From positions 62,001 through 126,000 of the forward strand of contig JAHCIO010000008.1 in assembly GCA_026129185.1 (NCBI GenBank): a stretch of 64,000 nucleotides of DNA, written 5' to 3'. The translations under genes were made by a program, and so were the position numbers. The notes under the pieces are model-generated. The model had not been told where the DNA came from, made no database searches, and saw only the letters and a list, made by a program, of their open reading frames with translations. This DNA is from Promineifilum sp019695075. GTDB taxonomy: Bacteria; Chloroflexota; Anaerolineae; Promineifilales; Promineifilaceae. Shown here piece after piece: positions 50,583-60,021 of the stretch. Position 1 is the stretch's first letter. Every line of letters starts with the position of its first letter.

Positions 50583-53500
50583 CTAGAGCAGCCCAAGCTC
50601 CCGCGCGCGCTGGATGGCCCGCACGCGCGAGTTGACGCCCAACTTGCGATAGATGTTGCGCAGGTGGGTGCGGATGGTGCTCTCTTCCAGCACCAGCCGG
50701 GCGGCGATCTCGCGGTTGGTCAACCCCTCGGCCAGTACCCCTAGCAGCTCCTGCTCGCGCGGGCTGATAGTCGCCGCGGCGGCGCGCCGGTCGAGGTCGG
50801 CCGCGGCCGGCGGCGGCGCGTCGGGGTGGGCGGCGCGCAAGGTATCGAGCAGGTTGGTTACAAAACGCTGCTGGGCCACGCTCAGCGAACCGGCGCGGGC
50901 GGCGAAGGCCAACAGGGGAATGAGCCGCGCGCCGCAATCCAGGAAAGGGCGGGTCATGTCCTCTGGCTCGGCGATGCGCACGACGGCCAGCAATGCGTCC
51001 AGGGCCTTGCGGCTCTTGTCCTGCCCCCAGTAGGCCAGGGCCAGCAGCAGTTGCGGCGTGACGGCGTAGATGAGCACTGCCCCAGGCGCTTTGTCGGCCT
51101 GCGCCAGGCTGGCCTCGGCGTCGGCGAATTGCCCGCGGCGCAACTGAAGTTCGGCCCAGGCAACCATATAGAGCACCTTCTCCGGCTCTTGCGGCGCGCG
51201 CGGCGGCAACTCATAGCGCAAAAGCTGCTCGGCCGCCGGCAGATTCTCCTGCCGCAACAGGATGAGCGCCTCTTGCAGCGCCGCGTCGCGTTCGTTCATC
51301 ATCTGGCGGCCGCCATAGGGCGGCAACTCGCGCACAGCCCGAATGGCCACCCGCGCCCCGGCCCAGTCGCCCTGAGCATTGAGGATGTGGGCGTGCAGCA
51401 TGTGGGACAGAAAGGGGACGTTCAGGCTGGTGGGATAGGGATCGATGGCCGCGGCGCGATCGACCGCCGCGCGCGCCTGCGCCAGCTGATTGCGCGCCAG
51501 ATAGACGCGCGCCAATACCACCTCGATCACACTGGCGCATTCGGGCAAAGCCCTCAGGTTGGCGCGCAACCAGCGAAACATGTCGTGGGCCAACGCCTCG
51601 CTTTTCGACAGCGCACCCCGGCGCATGGCTATGCTCATCAATGCGCTGGTGCTCATGACGGCATAGAAGGTCAACCCCTCGGCCGCGGCCAGACGCAGCG
51701 CTTCCCGTTGCAGCTCCTCCCGCTCCGTCTCCGCCCCCTCCATGGGCAGACGAAAGGCGCGCTCGCGCAGGCTCATGACGCGCCACAACCCGGCGATGCC
51801 GAGTGACAGCGTGTCGTCGGCCTCGGCCGCGGGCCAGACCCCGCTGGCCCGCCACTGCTGAACCCGGCGCAGCATCGCCCGTTGGGCCGCGCTGCGCTCC
51901 GTCTCCGGCAAGGCCCCGATCTGCCCGACGATGCGCTCCACGCGGTTGAGCACTTGCTCCGCGGGCAGGCTGGGGATCGCCAGGCGCGCGTAGGTGATCA
52001 GCAAGGAGTTGTGATTGCGATAGATGTCATCGGGCAGTTGTTCCATCCAGCGCAGGACGCGGTGATCGCTGCCGCGATGCAACTCGGTCAGAATCGCCCG
52101 GTCGATGAGCCGCGCTACTTCCGGCCATTCACCGGCCGGCAACAGGTGGCGCATCGCCTCCGAGAACAGGCCGTTGTCCAGAAACCAGACCGCCGCCCGG
52201 TGGTGCAGTTCGGGCAACAACTGCGGCTGCTCGGCGCGCAGTTGGTCCTGCAGCGCCTTGGCAAAGAGGTCATGATACTGATACCAGCCCCGCGCCTCGT
52301 CGACCAGGGTGATGAACTGGTTGGATTGGTGGAGTTGCTCCAGCGTGGCCTGGCCATCATCGCGCCCGGTCAGCGCGTCGCACAACGGGCCGGTTAGCAT
52401 TTTCAGCACGGAGGTCTTCAGCAGGAAGTCGCGCCGGTCGAGCGGGTGATGCGACAGGATTTCGCCGGCCACGTAGGATTGCAGGTAACGGTCGTGGCCG
52501 CTGAACGTGGCCACGTATTCGTGGACGTTGCCGTGTTGTCGCAAGGCCAGCAGCAACAGGTTCAGCCCGGCCGGCCAGCCGTCGACCCGCACCACGAGCG
52601 ACACCTTTTCGCGCTCGGTCAGCGTCAGGGGCGACAGGCGCTCCAGATAGGCCAGGCCCTCCTCCGGTGTCAGCCGCAGATCGGCCTGCGACAGTTCCGC
52701 CACCAGCCCTTTGCCGCGCCAGCGCTGCAAATCGAACGGAAACGGCTGCTGGCTGGCCAGAAGCACCTGGACGTCGGGCGGCAGATGATCGAGAAAGAAG
52801 CGCAATGAGGCGTCGAGCGTGGCCGACTGGGCGCGATGGTAATTATCGATGATGAGGGCCACCCGGCGGCCGGGGTGTTCGATCTGGGCGCGGCGCAGCT
52901 CGTCGATAAACAGCGTCAGCAACGGCTCGACGGGCAGCGGCGTGGGCGATTGCAGCAGCGTCAGCGGCACTTCGTAGCCCGGTTCGATCTTCTGCCAGGC
53001 CAGTAACACAGTCGCCCAGAAGGTTTGGGCGGTATTGGCATCGTTGTCCAGCGTCACCCAGACCACCGGCGCGCCCAGCGCGTCTTGCCATTGGTTGAGC
53101 AGTGTCGTCTTGCCGTAGCCGCTGGGGGCGGTGACGAGGACGATGGGGCGCGTCAGTTGGCGCGTCAGCCGCGGCCGGTCGATGGCGTTCTCCGGCAACG
53201 CGGGCGGGATGAGCCAGTTCATCATGACGCGCGGCATGTCGCCGGGCACAGCCGGCGGGCCGCCGTCCGGCCCGTCCCCGGCCGCCGGCGCGACGAAAGG
53301 ATCGCCGGCCTCATCCTGCCTGAACCGGTCGCCGGCGGCAACCAGCGCCGGCACGGTCAGGTCAGCGGCGCGCCCCAGGTAGACCTTGCGCAGCTTGTCG
53401 CGGTGGCGGCGATAGCCGTACCAGTAATAGTGGCCGCGGCGGCTCTCGCGGCGAACGGTGTAGTGGGTCGTCTCGTGGCGATAGATAAAGCGGTCGTTCT

Positions 53501-53603
53501 CGGCCAGCCAGTCGAACCAGTCAACCGACCCCACTTCGATGGCCTGGGGCGCATCGTCCAGCGTCACCCACAGGCGATCCGTCTCTACAATGTACTTCGT
53601 CAT
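50583..53603 (-). CDS. MalT-type LuxR-family transcriptional regulator
   Basis: A 1006-residue STAND regulator. Residues 1-100 hold a short basic beta-rich region (RHETTHYTVRRESRRGHYYWYGYRRHRDKLRKVYLGRA) that looks like a small DNA-binding or nucleic-acid-binding module. The P-loop is TAPSGYGKTTLLNQW (about 165), with Walker B-like RVALIIDNYHRAQ. TPR-like helices fill residues 440-930, and the LuxR HTH closes the chain (ISPREQELLGVLAEGLTNREIA...STIRTHLRNIYRKL). In MalT, ATP and a sugar trigger oligomerisation. I prefer ATG 53601-53603; a GTG one codon earlier is possible. It is divergent from the secreted GH3 glycosidase, its probable target. Confidence 0.9.
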   Translation of the reverse strand: MTKYIVETDRLWVTLDDAPQAIEVGSVDWFDWLAENDRFIYRHETTHYTVRRESRRGHYYWYGYRRHRDKLRKVYLGRAADLTVPALVAAGDRFRQDEAGDPFVAPAAGDGPDGGPPAVPGDMPRVMMNWLIPPALPENAIDRPRLTRQLTRPIVLVTAPSGYGKTTLLNQWQDALGAPVVWVTLDNDANTAQTFWATVLLAWQKIEPGYEVPLTLLQSPTPLPVEPLLTLFIDELRRAQIEHPGRRVALIIDNYHRAQSATLDASLRFFLDHLPPDVQVLLASQQPFPFDLQRWRGKGLVAELSQADLRLTPEEGLAYLERLSPLTLTEREKVSLVVRVDGWPAGLNLLLLALRQHGNVHEYVATFSGHDRYLQSYVAGEILSHHPLDRRDFLLKTSVLKMLTGPLCDALTGRDDGQATLEQLHQSNQFITLVDEARGWYQYHDLFAKALQDQLRAEQPQLLPELHHRAAVWFLDNGLFSEAMRHLLPAGEWPEVARLIDRAILTELHRGSDHRVLRWMEQLPDDIYRNHNSLLITYARLAIPSLPAEQVLNRVERIVGQIGALPETERSAAQRAMLRRVQQWRASGVWPAAEADDTLSLGIAGLWRVMSLRERAFRLPMEGAETEREELQREALRLAAAEGLTFYAVMSTSALMSIAMRRGALSKSEALAHDMFRWLRANLRALPECASVIEVVLARVYLARNQLAQARAAVDRAAAIDPYPTSLNVPFLSHMLHAHILNAQGDWAGARVAIRAVRELPPYGGRQMMNERDAALQEALILLRQENLPAAEQLLRYELPPRAPQEPEKVLYMVAWAELQLRRGQFADAEASLAQADKAPGAVLIYAVTPQLLLALAYWGQDKSRKALDALLAVVRIAEPEDMTRPFLDCGARLIPLLAFAARAGSLSVAQQRFVTNLLDTLRAAHPDAPPPAAADLDRRAAAATISPREQELLGVLAEGLTNREIAARLVLEESTIRTHLRNIYRKLGVNSRVRAIQRARELGLL

Positions 53604-53622
53604 CACTCAATCCGTGCGCTAA

Positions 53623-53662
53623 AAGTTGCCCAACACCGGGATTATACGTGATTGGGCAACTT
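53623..53662. promoter_or_regulatory. 11-bp inverted repeat flanking the -10 box of the MalT-like gene
   Basis: AAGTTGCCCAA (53623-53633) and TTGGGCAACTT (53652-53662) are perfect inverted arms with an 18-bp centre. That centre contains a minus-strand TATAAT (53646-53641), a likely -10 of the regulator gene. A protein bound to both arms would cover the promoter, which suggests autoregulation. Confidence 0.6.
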
Positions 53663-53745
53663 GAACGGTCAAAATACCGGAACACTTAGGCGAAAGATAT
53701 TTACCTAATGTCAACTCGGCCGCACAAATCATCGTTTCGGACGAT

Positions 53746-53777
53746 TTTACACTTGTAAACAATCCGTAAAATGTAAA
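53746..53777. promoter_or_regulatory. TTTACA/TGTAAA palindrome cluster in the GH3 promoter region
   Basis: A perfect dyad TTTACACTTGTAAA (53746-53759) and a further TGTAAA half-site (53772-53777) lie in an AT-rich patch of the 339-bp divergent gap. TAAAAT at 53766-53771 could be the -10 for the GH3 gene. The rest of the gap, 53780-53942, holds no gene or clear signal except an SD-like GGAGA before 53943. Confidence 0.5.
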
Positions 53778-53942
53778 TCGTTCGCCCGACCATCATCATC
53801 CCGGCGTTCAAGGAGTCGTATGGAAGGTAGCCGAGCATAAGTCAAACCGGTGGCGCCCCGCGCCGCTGCTGCCCGACCGAGATCACCCCGTCCCGACCTG
53901 TTCCGAATCTGTTGCTGTTGCACACATCAAGCGGAGAACCTC

Positions 53943-56888
53943 ATGACCTCGAATAGAAAATCACTGCGGCGCATTCTGCTGCTGGGCGTGCTGGCCCTCA
54001 GCCTTCTGGCCGCGATCATTGTTGTTCCGTCGGCCGCCCCCGCCACCGCCGCCAGTAGCTGGGGCAGCGGCACGCTGACCGATGCCGAACTGTTGACCCT
54101 CATCAGCCAGATGACCCTGGCCGAGAAGACGGCCATGCTCCACGGCGCGAGCGACACCACTTGCGCCACAGTCATCATCAGCCCGTCCGTTCAGGGCTGC
54201 CAGGGCCAGGCCGGCACCGTACCCGGTGTGGCCCGGCTGGGCATTCCGCCGTTGCGGCTGGTTGACGGCCCGGCGGGCATTCGCCTGAGCAATTACGAGA
54301 CAGCGCTGCCCGCGCCGGTCAGCCTGGCGGCGTCTTTCAGCCGCCAGAACGCCTATGCTTTCGGCGCGGTGATGGGCAAGGAAGGCCGCGCCACCAACCA
54401 GGACGTGCTGCTGGCCCCGATGATGAATCAGGTCAGTGTGCCCACGGCCGGCCGCAACTTCGAAACGTTGGGCGAAGACCCGTACCTGATGGCCGAACTG
54501 ATCGCGCCGCAGGTGTTGGGCATTCAGGACCAGGGCCTCATCGCCACCCTGAAGCACTTCACCATGAACGACTTTGAGAATGGCCGCAACTCGACCAGCG
54601 TCACCGTCGATGAGCAGACGCTCTATGAGGGCGAGATGCAGGCGTTCCAGGCCGGCGTCGAGGCGGGCGCGGGGGCGATCATGTGCTCCTACAACCGCAT
54701 CAACGACGTCTATGGCTGCTCCAACGACCTCACCCAGAACCAGATGCTGCGCGACGAGTGGGGCTTCGAAGGCTTCAACATGTCTGACTGGGGCGCGACG
54801 CACCGCAGCAGCGACCTGATCTACGGCCTCGACCTGGCCATGCCCAGCGGCAGCACCGGCAACGGCTGGGCCGACGCGGTGTTGCAGTCCGCGGTTACCA
54901 ACGGCACGGCCGAAGTCGTCCTGACCAACGACCTGCCCTACGTTCCGGCCTACACCGCCGCGCAGTGGTCGGCGGCCGTCGACCAGGCCATCTTCCGCAT
55001 CCTCAAGCAGATGAATAACGCCGGCCTGCTGGAAGGCACGACCTTCGGCTCGCACTACACCAACGGCACGCCCTACGACCCGGCCCGCCCCGACAAGGAA
55101 GCGTTGAAGGCCGAGAGCTACGCCACCGCCGAAGCGGTCGCCGAAAATGGCGCTGTGCTGCTGAAGAACATCAAACACGGCCTGCCGATTCGCAACCAGG
55201 AAATGGTTGGCCGCAGCGCCAAGAATGGCGTCGTCGTCATGGGCCCGACCGCGGTCACGCCCTACATCGGCGGCGGCGGCAGCGCCAACGTGACGCCTTA
55301 CGACAACGTCATCAGCCCCTACGCGGCGCTGGTAGCCGGCGCGAAGACCAACGCCAAGTTCAGCTACGTCCCCGGCTATGACCTGGACGGCGCCATCGTG
55401 CCGGCCACGGCCGTCGTCGCCCCGGCCCCCTTCGCCGGCCAGAACGGCTGGCTGCGCACCCAGATTGATACCGTCGTGCCGGGCAACAACGTCGCCCCGG
55501 CCCCCTGCGCCGCCAACTGCGCGCCCGACCAACTGGACGCGACTGTCAACTACGTCAACACGACCTTGCCCGCCGCCACCGCCTGGCGGTGGCAGGCGAC
55601 CTTCACCGCGCCCACGGCCGGTTCCTACCAGCTGAAAATCTTCGTCAAAGACCAGAACAGCGCCCAGCTCTTCGTGGACGGTCTGGCCACCAACCCCAAC
55701 CGGCGCATCAGCCTGAGCGCCTACGGCATCGCCGGCGGCATCGGTGGCGCATCCGTTTCCAGTTGGGACAAGATGACCCAGACGGCCAAGTCCCACGACC
55801 CCAACAGCCCCAAGCTCCATCAGGGCAGCTACACCGTCACCTTCGCCGCGGGCGAGACGCACACGCTCGACCTGCGCGCCTATGCCCAGGCGGCCAAGCC
55901 GCTGCTGGTCCAGTTCCGCTGGATCACCCCGGAATGGCAGCAGGCCAAGATCGACGAGGCCGTCGCGGCGGCACAGGGCGCCAGCAAGGTCATCTTCTTC
56001 GCCTATGACGAAGGCACTGAAGGCAGCGACCGCGGCGGCAATAGCGTCGCCGCCGGCCTGACTCTGCCCGGCTATCAGGACCAGGTCATCGCCGCCGTGG
56101 CCGCGGCCAACCCCAACACGGTGGTCGTGCTCAACACCGGCGACCCGGTGCTCATGCCCTGGGTCAACAGCGTCAAGGCTATCCTGGAAATGTGGTATCC
56201 CGGCCAGATGGGCGGCGTGGCGACGGCCAACATCCTGTTGGGCAAGGTCAACCCCGGCGGCAAGCTGCCGGTGACCTTCCCGGCCAGCGCCACCGCCTAC
56301 CCGCAGTATGACCCCAACTGCAACCCGTCGATCATCACCAGCAACCCGCCGGTTGACGGCAACTGCCCGCTCTACCCCGGCGTCTACAAGCTTGGGTTCC
56401 TGGGCGTCAGCAACCACAACTACAAGACCATCGACTTCACGACCAACGGCATCTTCGTCGGCTATCGCTGGTACGACAAGCACGACGTGACACCGCTGTT
56501 CGCCTTCGGTCATGGCCTGTCCTACACAACCTTCAACTACTCGCGGAAACTGACGGTCACGCGCGCGGCCGATGGTGGGCTGGATGTGAAGGTCAGCGTC
56601 CGCAACATGGGGCCGATGGACGGCGATGAGGTTGTCCAGGTCTATCTGGGCGCGGGCCAGGTTCCGGCCGGTGTGCAGATGGCCGAGAAGGCACTGGTCG
56701 GCTTCGAGCGCCTGTCGCTGAAGAAGGGCCAGACGCAAGTGGTGACCATCCACATCGCGCCGCGCCAACTGTCCTACTGGTCGGTTGACGCCCACGATTG
56801 GGTGCAGGCCACCGGTCTGCGCAGCATCATGGTCGGCAGCGCTTCGGACGACATCCGCGCCACGACCACGATCAACTTCGGCAACTAG
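53943..56888 (+). CDS. Secreted GH3 beta-glycosidase with PA14-like and FnIII-like domains
   Basis: A 981-residue exported glycosidase: signal peptide ILLLGVLALSLLAAIIVVPSA. The N-terminal GH3 barrel has LVDGPAGIRLSNYE, RNFETLGEDPYLMAELI and KHFTMNDFENGRN, with nucleophile D282 in FNMSDWGATHR. The C-terminal GH3 domain is interrupted by a PA14-like insert at about residues 540-640 (WRWQATFTAPTAGSYQLKIF). It resumes with VIFFAYDEGTEGSDRGG, and the chain ends in a FnIII-like domain (VSVRNMGPMDGDEVVQVYLG). It probably releases glucose or xylose from beta-glucans or aryl-glucosides outside the cell. Start ATG 53943 gives a clean signal peptide; GGAGA lies upstream. Divergent from the MalT-like regulator, and upstream of a monosaccharide transporter. 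Confidence 0.93.
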   Translation: MTSNRKSLRRILLLGVLALSLLAAIIVVPSAAPATAASSWGSGTLTDAELLTLISQMTLAEKTAMLHGASDTTCATVIISPSVQGCQGQAGTVPGVARLGIPPLRLVDGPAGIRLSNYETALPAPVSLAASFSRQNAYAFGAVMGKEGRATNQDVLLAPMMNQVSVPTAGRNFETLGEDPYLMAELIAPQVLGIQDQGLIATLKHFTMNDFENGRNSTSVTVDEQTLYEGEMQAFQAGVEAGAGAIMCSYNRINDVYGCSNDLTQNQMLRDEWGFEGFNMSDWGATHRSSDLIYGLDLAMPSGSTGNGWADAVLQSAVTNGTAEVVLTNDLPYVPAYTAAQWSAAVDQAIFRILKQMNNAGLLEGTTFGSHYTNGTPYDPARPDKEALKAESYATAEAVAENGAVLLKNIKHGLPIRNQEMVGRSAKNGVVVMGPTAVTPYIGGGGSANVTPYDNVISPYAALVAGAKTNAKFSYVPGYDLDGAIVPATAVVAPAPFAGQNGWLRTQIDTVVPGNNVAPAPCAANCAPDQLDATVNYVNTTLPAATAWRWQATFTAPTAGSYQLKIFVKDQNSAQLFVDGLATNPNRRISLSAYGIAGGIGGASVSSWDKMTQTAKSHDPNSPKLHQGSYTVTFAAGETHTLDLRAYAQAAKPLLVQFRWITPEWQQAKIDEAVAAAQGASKVIFFAYDEGTEGSDRGGNSVAAGLTLPGYQDQVIAAVAAANPNTVVVLNTGDPVLMPWVNSVKAILEMWYPGQMGGVATANILLGKVNPGGKLPVTFPASATAYPQYDPNCNPSIITSNPPVDGNCPLYPGVYKLGFLGVSNHNYKTIDFTTNGIFVGYRWYDKHDVTPLFAFGHGLSYTTFNYSRKLTVTRAADGGLDVKVSVRNMGPMDGDEVVQVYLGAGQVPAGVQMAEKALVGFERLSLKKGQTQVVTIHIAPRQLSYWSVDAHDWVQATGLRSIMVGSASDDIRATTTINFGN

Positions 56889-56899
56889 TCAGGTGACAG

Positions 56900-56968
56900 C
56901 GGTTCCGGCCCGCGGAACCGACTAACGCCAAACGCAAACGAGCAGGTCGGGCGCGCCCGACCTGCTCG
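56900..56968 (+). terminator. Two hairpins after the GH3 gene
   Basis: CGGTTCCG (56900-56907) pairs with CGGAACCG (56913-56920). Then a perfect 30-bp palindrome spans 56939-56968 with half-site CGAGCAGGTCGGGCG. No U-run follows, so it may be factor-dependent or serve as a 3'-end block. Confidence 0.55.
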
Positions 56969-57066
56969 ACGAGCGCCGGGTGGAGTGGATCAAGCCGAAC
57001 AGTTGCCCCACCCGTAGAGAGATGTCAGAGAGTAAGAGAGCCTACGACAAAGGACGCTTGATATCC

Positions 57067-57095
57067 TTGACAATCTCGGAGTGTTCGGTTATTGC
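57067..57095 (+). promoter_or_regulatory. Promoter of the monosaccharide transporter operon
   Basis: A perfect -35 TTGACA (57067-57072), 17-bp spacer and TATTGC (57090-57095) in an AT-rich stretch. The leader would be about 38 bases, carrying GGAGG at 57125-57129 before the GTG start at 57139. Confidence 0.6.
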
Positions 57096-57138
57096 TTATG
57101 TTTGTTCGTTGATCTAACAACTTTGGAGGTTAGTTTCC

Positions 57139-58311
57139 GTGAAAAACGCCCGATTGTTTCTACTGTTGATCGTCGCCTTGGCGATGATGATTCTGGTGGC
57201 CTGCGGCGGCACCACTACGACCGAAACCCCCGCCGAAGAAGCCGCGGCGACCGAAGCCCCGGCTGAGGAGCCCGCGGCCCCGGCGGCGGAAGTGTCCGGC
57301 AAGGTCGGCATCGTGTTGCCGACGAAGGACGAACCCCGCTGGGTGCAGGACGAGACGCGCTTCCGCGCCGCTCTCGAAGAGGCCGGCTACGAGGTCGAGA
57401 TCCTCTTCAGCCAGGGCGACTCGGCCAAAGAGCGCGCCAACGTCGAAGACCTGGTCACCAAGGGTATGCAGGTGCTGATCATCACCCCGCAGGACGGCAC
57501 GGCCGCCGCCGCCGCTGCTGAAGCGGCCCGCGACGCCGGCGTGAAGGTCATCTCCTACGACCGTCTGATCCGCGACACCGATGCCGTGGACTACTACGTC
57601 ACCTTCGACAGCATCGCCGTGGGCGCGCAGCAGGCGCAGTTCCTCGTCGATAACGCCGAGGGCGAAGGCAACCCGCTGTACCTGTACGCCGGCGCGGCCT
57701 CCGACAACAACGCCTTCATCTTCTTCGAGGGCGCCTGGGGTGTCTTGCAGCCGAAGATCGCCGACGGCACCTTCCGCATCATCAACTCCAGCGAGGCCGT
57801 GGCCCTGCAGGACAAGGCGGAACTGACCCGCGACGAGATGGCCACCATCATCGGCCAGGTCACGACCAACTGGGACTTCAACACGGCCAAGAACCTGGCT
57901 GAGGCGAACCTGACCGCGGCTCCGGCCGAGGACAAGGGCGACGTCTTCATCCTGGCCCCGAACGACGGCACGGCCCGCGCCATCGCCGACGCCTTCGCCG
58001 CCGACACCGATGTGACCAGCTTCCTGGTCACCGGTCAGGACGCCGAGCAGGCGTCGGTGCAGTACATCATCGACGGCAAGCAGTCGATGACCGTCTTCAA
58101 GGACGTCCGCACCCTGGTCGATGACGCCATCGCCGCCGCCGTGGCCTTGCTGGCCGGCGACGCGCCCAATGCCACCGGTTCCTACAACAACGGTGTCATT
58201 GACGTGCCCGCCATCCAGTCGCCTGTGGTCACCGTCACGCGCGACAACGTCGTCGAAGCGCTGATCGACTCCGGTTACTACAGCGCCGACCTGTTCACCG
58301 GCCTGGACTAA
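57139..58311 (+). CDS. Monosaccharide ABC transporter binding lipoprotein (ChvE/XylF-like)
   Basis: A 390-residue periplasmic-type binding protein. The lipobox is MMILVAC (Cys22), followed by an acidic/Thr/Pro/Ala linker (TTTTETPAEEAAATEAPAEE). The mature domain (GKVGIVLPTKDEPRWVQDE, then LVTKGMQVLIITPQDGTAAAAAAEAARDAGVKVISYDRL) matches the sugar-binding family of ChvE and xylose/glucose-galactose proteins. GTG start with GGAGG upstream at 9 bases. It leads the binding-protein/ATPase/permease operon; two strong hairpins between it and the ATPase likely keep its mRNA more abundant. Confidence 0.92.
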   Translation: MKNARLFLLLIVALAMMILVACGGTTTTETPAEEAAATEAPAEEPAAPAAEVSGKVGIVLPTKDEPRWVQDETRFRAALEEAGYEVEILFSQGDSAKERANVEDLVTKGMQVLIITPQDGTAAAAAAEAARDAGVKVISYDRLIRDTDAVDYYVTFDSIAVGAQQAQFLVDNAEGEGNPLYLYAGAASDNNAFIFFEGAWGVLQPKIADGTFRIINSSEAVALQDKAELTRDEMATIIGQVTTNWDFNTAKNLAEANLTAAPAEDKGDVFILAPNDGTARAIADAFAADTDVTSFLVTGQDAEQASVQYIIDGKQSMTVFKDVRTLVDDAIAAAVALLAGDAPNATGSYNNGVIDVPAIQSPVVTVTRDNVVEALIDSGYYSADLFTGLD

Positions 58312-58327
58312 CATCGTTCCCTAGCCC

Positions 58328-58404
58328 GCGCCCGGCAGCCACACCAGGCCGCCGGGCGCGAAACCGCCGCCGTGGGGCGAGGGCAGAACCCTCGCCCACG
58401 GCGG
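58328..58404 (+). promoter_or_regulatory. Tandem intercistronic hairpins after the binding-protein gene
   Basis: GCGCCCGGC (58328-58336) pairs with GCCGGGCGC (58351-58359), and a 16-17 bp stem pairs 58367-58383 with 58389-58404 (one bulge). No U-run follows. Such structures after binding-protein genes protect the upstream mRNA and lower expression of ATPase and permease. Confidence 0.65.
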
Positions 58405-58484
58405 TCGATCCAACTCATCCCAGCCTGGCGAAAGCGGGCGGCCGGCAGGCGCAAGGGACATTCGCCCGATCATTGGAGCCGCAT

Positions 58485-60011
58485 ATGAGCGATAACGTCA
58501 TCCTGGAGATGCGGAACATCACCAAGGAATTCCCCGGCGTTAAGGCCCTGGACAACATCAGCTTCGCGGTTAAGCAGGGCGAGATCCATTGCCTGGTTGG
58601 GGAGAACGGCGCCGGCAAGTCCACTTTAATGAAGGTGCTCAGTGGCGTCTACCCTCACGGCACCTACAGCGGCGATATCTATCTTAACGGCGAACTGCAA
58701 CGGTTCAACAGCATTCGCGACAGCGAGCACGCGGGCATTGCCATCATCTATCAGGAACTGGCCCTCATTCCCGAACTGAGCGTCTACGAGAATATTTTCC
58801 TCGGCAATGAGATCCGCAAAGGGGCGCGCGTCGACTGGAACGAGACGATTCGCCGGGCCGGCGAGATGCTGCAGAAGGTCAAACTGGATGTCAACCCGGC
58901 GACCAAGATCGTTGAATTGAGCGTCGGCAAACAGCAGTTGATCGAAATCGCCAAAGCGCTCAGCCGTGATATTCGTCTGCTCATCCTCGATGAACCGACC
59001 TCGGCGCTCAATGAGGACGACGTCGACAACCTGCTTGAGCTAATGCGCACCTTGAAGCAGCAGGGCGTCACGCTGATCATGATCTCCCATAAGTTGCGCG
59101 AGATCATGCGCATTGCCGACTCCGTCACCGTCATCCGCGACGGCCGCTCGATCATCACCCTGGATGCGTCGAAAGGCGAAGTGACCGAGCAGGCCATGAT
59201 CAAGCACATGGTCGGCCGCGAGATCGACAACATCTACCCGCCGCGCGCCCACAAGCGTTCCGACGAAGTGGTGCTGGAAGTCGACAACTGGAACGTCTTC
59301 GACCCGGCCGTCGACCGCACGATCCTCAAGAACAACCACTTCACAATTAAGCGCGGCGAGATCGTCGGCTTCGCCGGATTGATGGGATCAGGACGCACCG
59401 AGCTGGCGCTGAGCCTCTTCGGCAACCCCCTGGGCTACAAGGTCAACGGCGATATGATGGTCAACGGCCAAAAAGCCAGCTTCCACCACCCGCAACAGGC
59501 GATGAACGCCGGCGTGGCCTACGTCTCCGAGGATCGCAAGCGCAACGGCCTTATTCTGATTCAGGACGTGCGCGAGAACACCACCCTGGCCAACCTGCGC
59601 TCCCTGGCCAGTCGCGGCGTGATCGACGGCAACCGCGAGATTCAGGTCGCCAACAACTATAAGAAATCGCTCAACATCAAGACGCCTACCATCCAGCAAA
59701 AGGTTAGCAACCTGAGCGGCGGCAACCAGCAGAAAGTCTCGCTGGCCAAGTGGCTTTTTGTTGAGCCGAACATCCTTATCCTCGACGAACCCACCCGCGG
59801 CATTGACGTGGGCGCCAAGTTCGAAATCTATACCTTGATGAACCAATTGGTGGAGCAAGGTATGAGCATCATCATGATCTCCTCCGAACTGCCGGAGGTG
59901 CTGGGCATGAGTGACCGGGTCTACGTCGTTTCCGCCGGCGAAATCACCGGCGAACTGTCCATCGCCGAAGCGACCCAGGAACGCATCATGCAACTGGCAA
60001 CACTGAACTAG
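58485..60011 (+). CDS. Monosaccharide ABC transporter ATP-binding protein, tandem NBDs (MmsA/GguA-like)
   Basis: A 508-residue CUT2 ATPase with two NBDs. NBD1 has GENGAGKST, LSVGKQQLIEIAKAL and LLILDEPTSALNEDD. NBD2 has GLMGSGRTEL in place of a classical P-loop, LSGGNQQKVSLAKWL and LILDEPTRGIDVGAK. Both Walker B sites keep Asp-Glu. I chose ATG 58485 with GGAG 8 bases upstream; a TTG at 58473 overlaps the SD. The next gene, the permease, begins 10 bp after the stop. Family members import xylose, arabinose, galactose or glucose. Confidence 0.93.
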   Translation: MSDNVILEMRNITKEFPGVKALDNISFAVKQGEIHCLVGENGAGKSTLMKVLSGVYPHGTYSGDIYLNGELQRFNSIRDSEHAGIAIIYQELALIPELSVYENIFLGNEIRKGARVDWNETIRRAGEMLQKVKLDVNPATKIVELSVGKQQLIEIAKALSRDIRLLILDEPTSALNEDDVDNLLELMRTLKQQGVTLIMISHKLREIMRIADSVTVIRDGRSIITLDASKGEVTEQAMIKHMVGREIDNIYPPRAHKRSDEVVLEVDNWNVFDPAVDRTILKNNHFTIKRGEIVGFAGLMGSGRTELALSLFGNPLGYKVNGDMMVNGQKASFHHPQQAMNAGVAYVSEDRKRNGLILIQDVRENTTLANLRSLASRGVIDGNREIQVANNYKKSLNIKTPTIQQKVSNLSGGNQQKVSLAKWLFVEPNILILDEPTRGIDVGAKFEIYTLMNQLVEQGMSIIMISSELPEVLGMSDRVYVVSAGEITGELSIAEATQERIMQLATLN

Positions 60012-60021
60012 GGAGGCCAAA

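Noticed and set aside
53961..56795. A 944-codon open frame antisense to the GH3 gene
   Set aside because: It is the shadow of the GH3 gene; the product is Gly/Val/His/Asp-rich with no domain, signal peptide or SD, and the sense gene has intact catalytic motifs.
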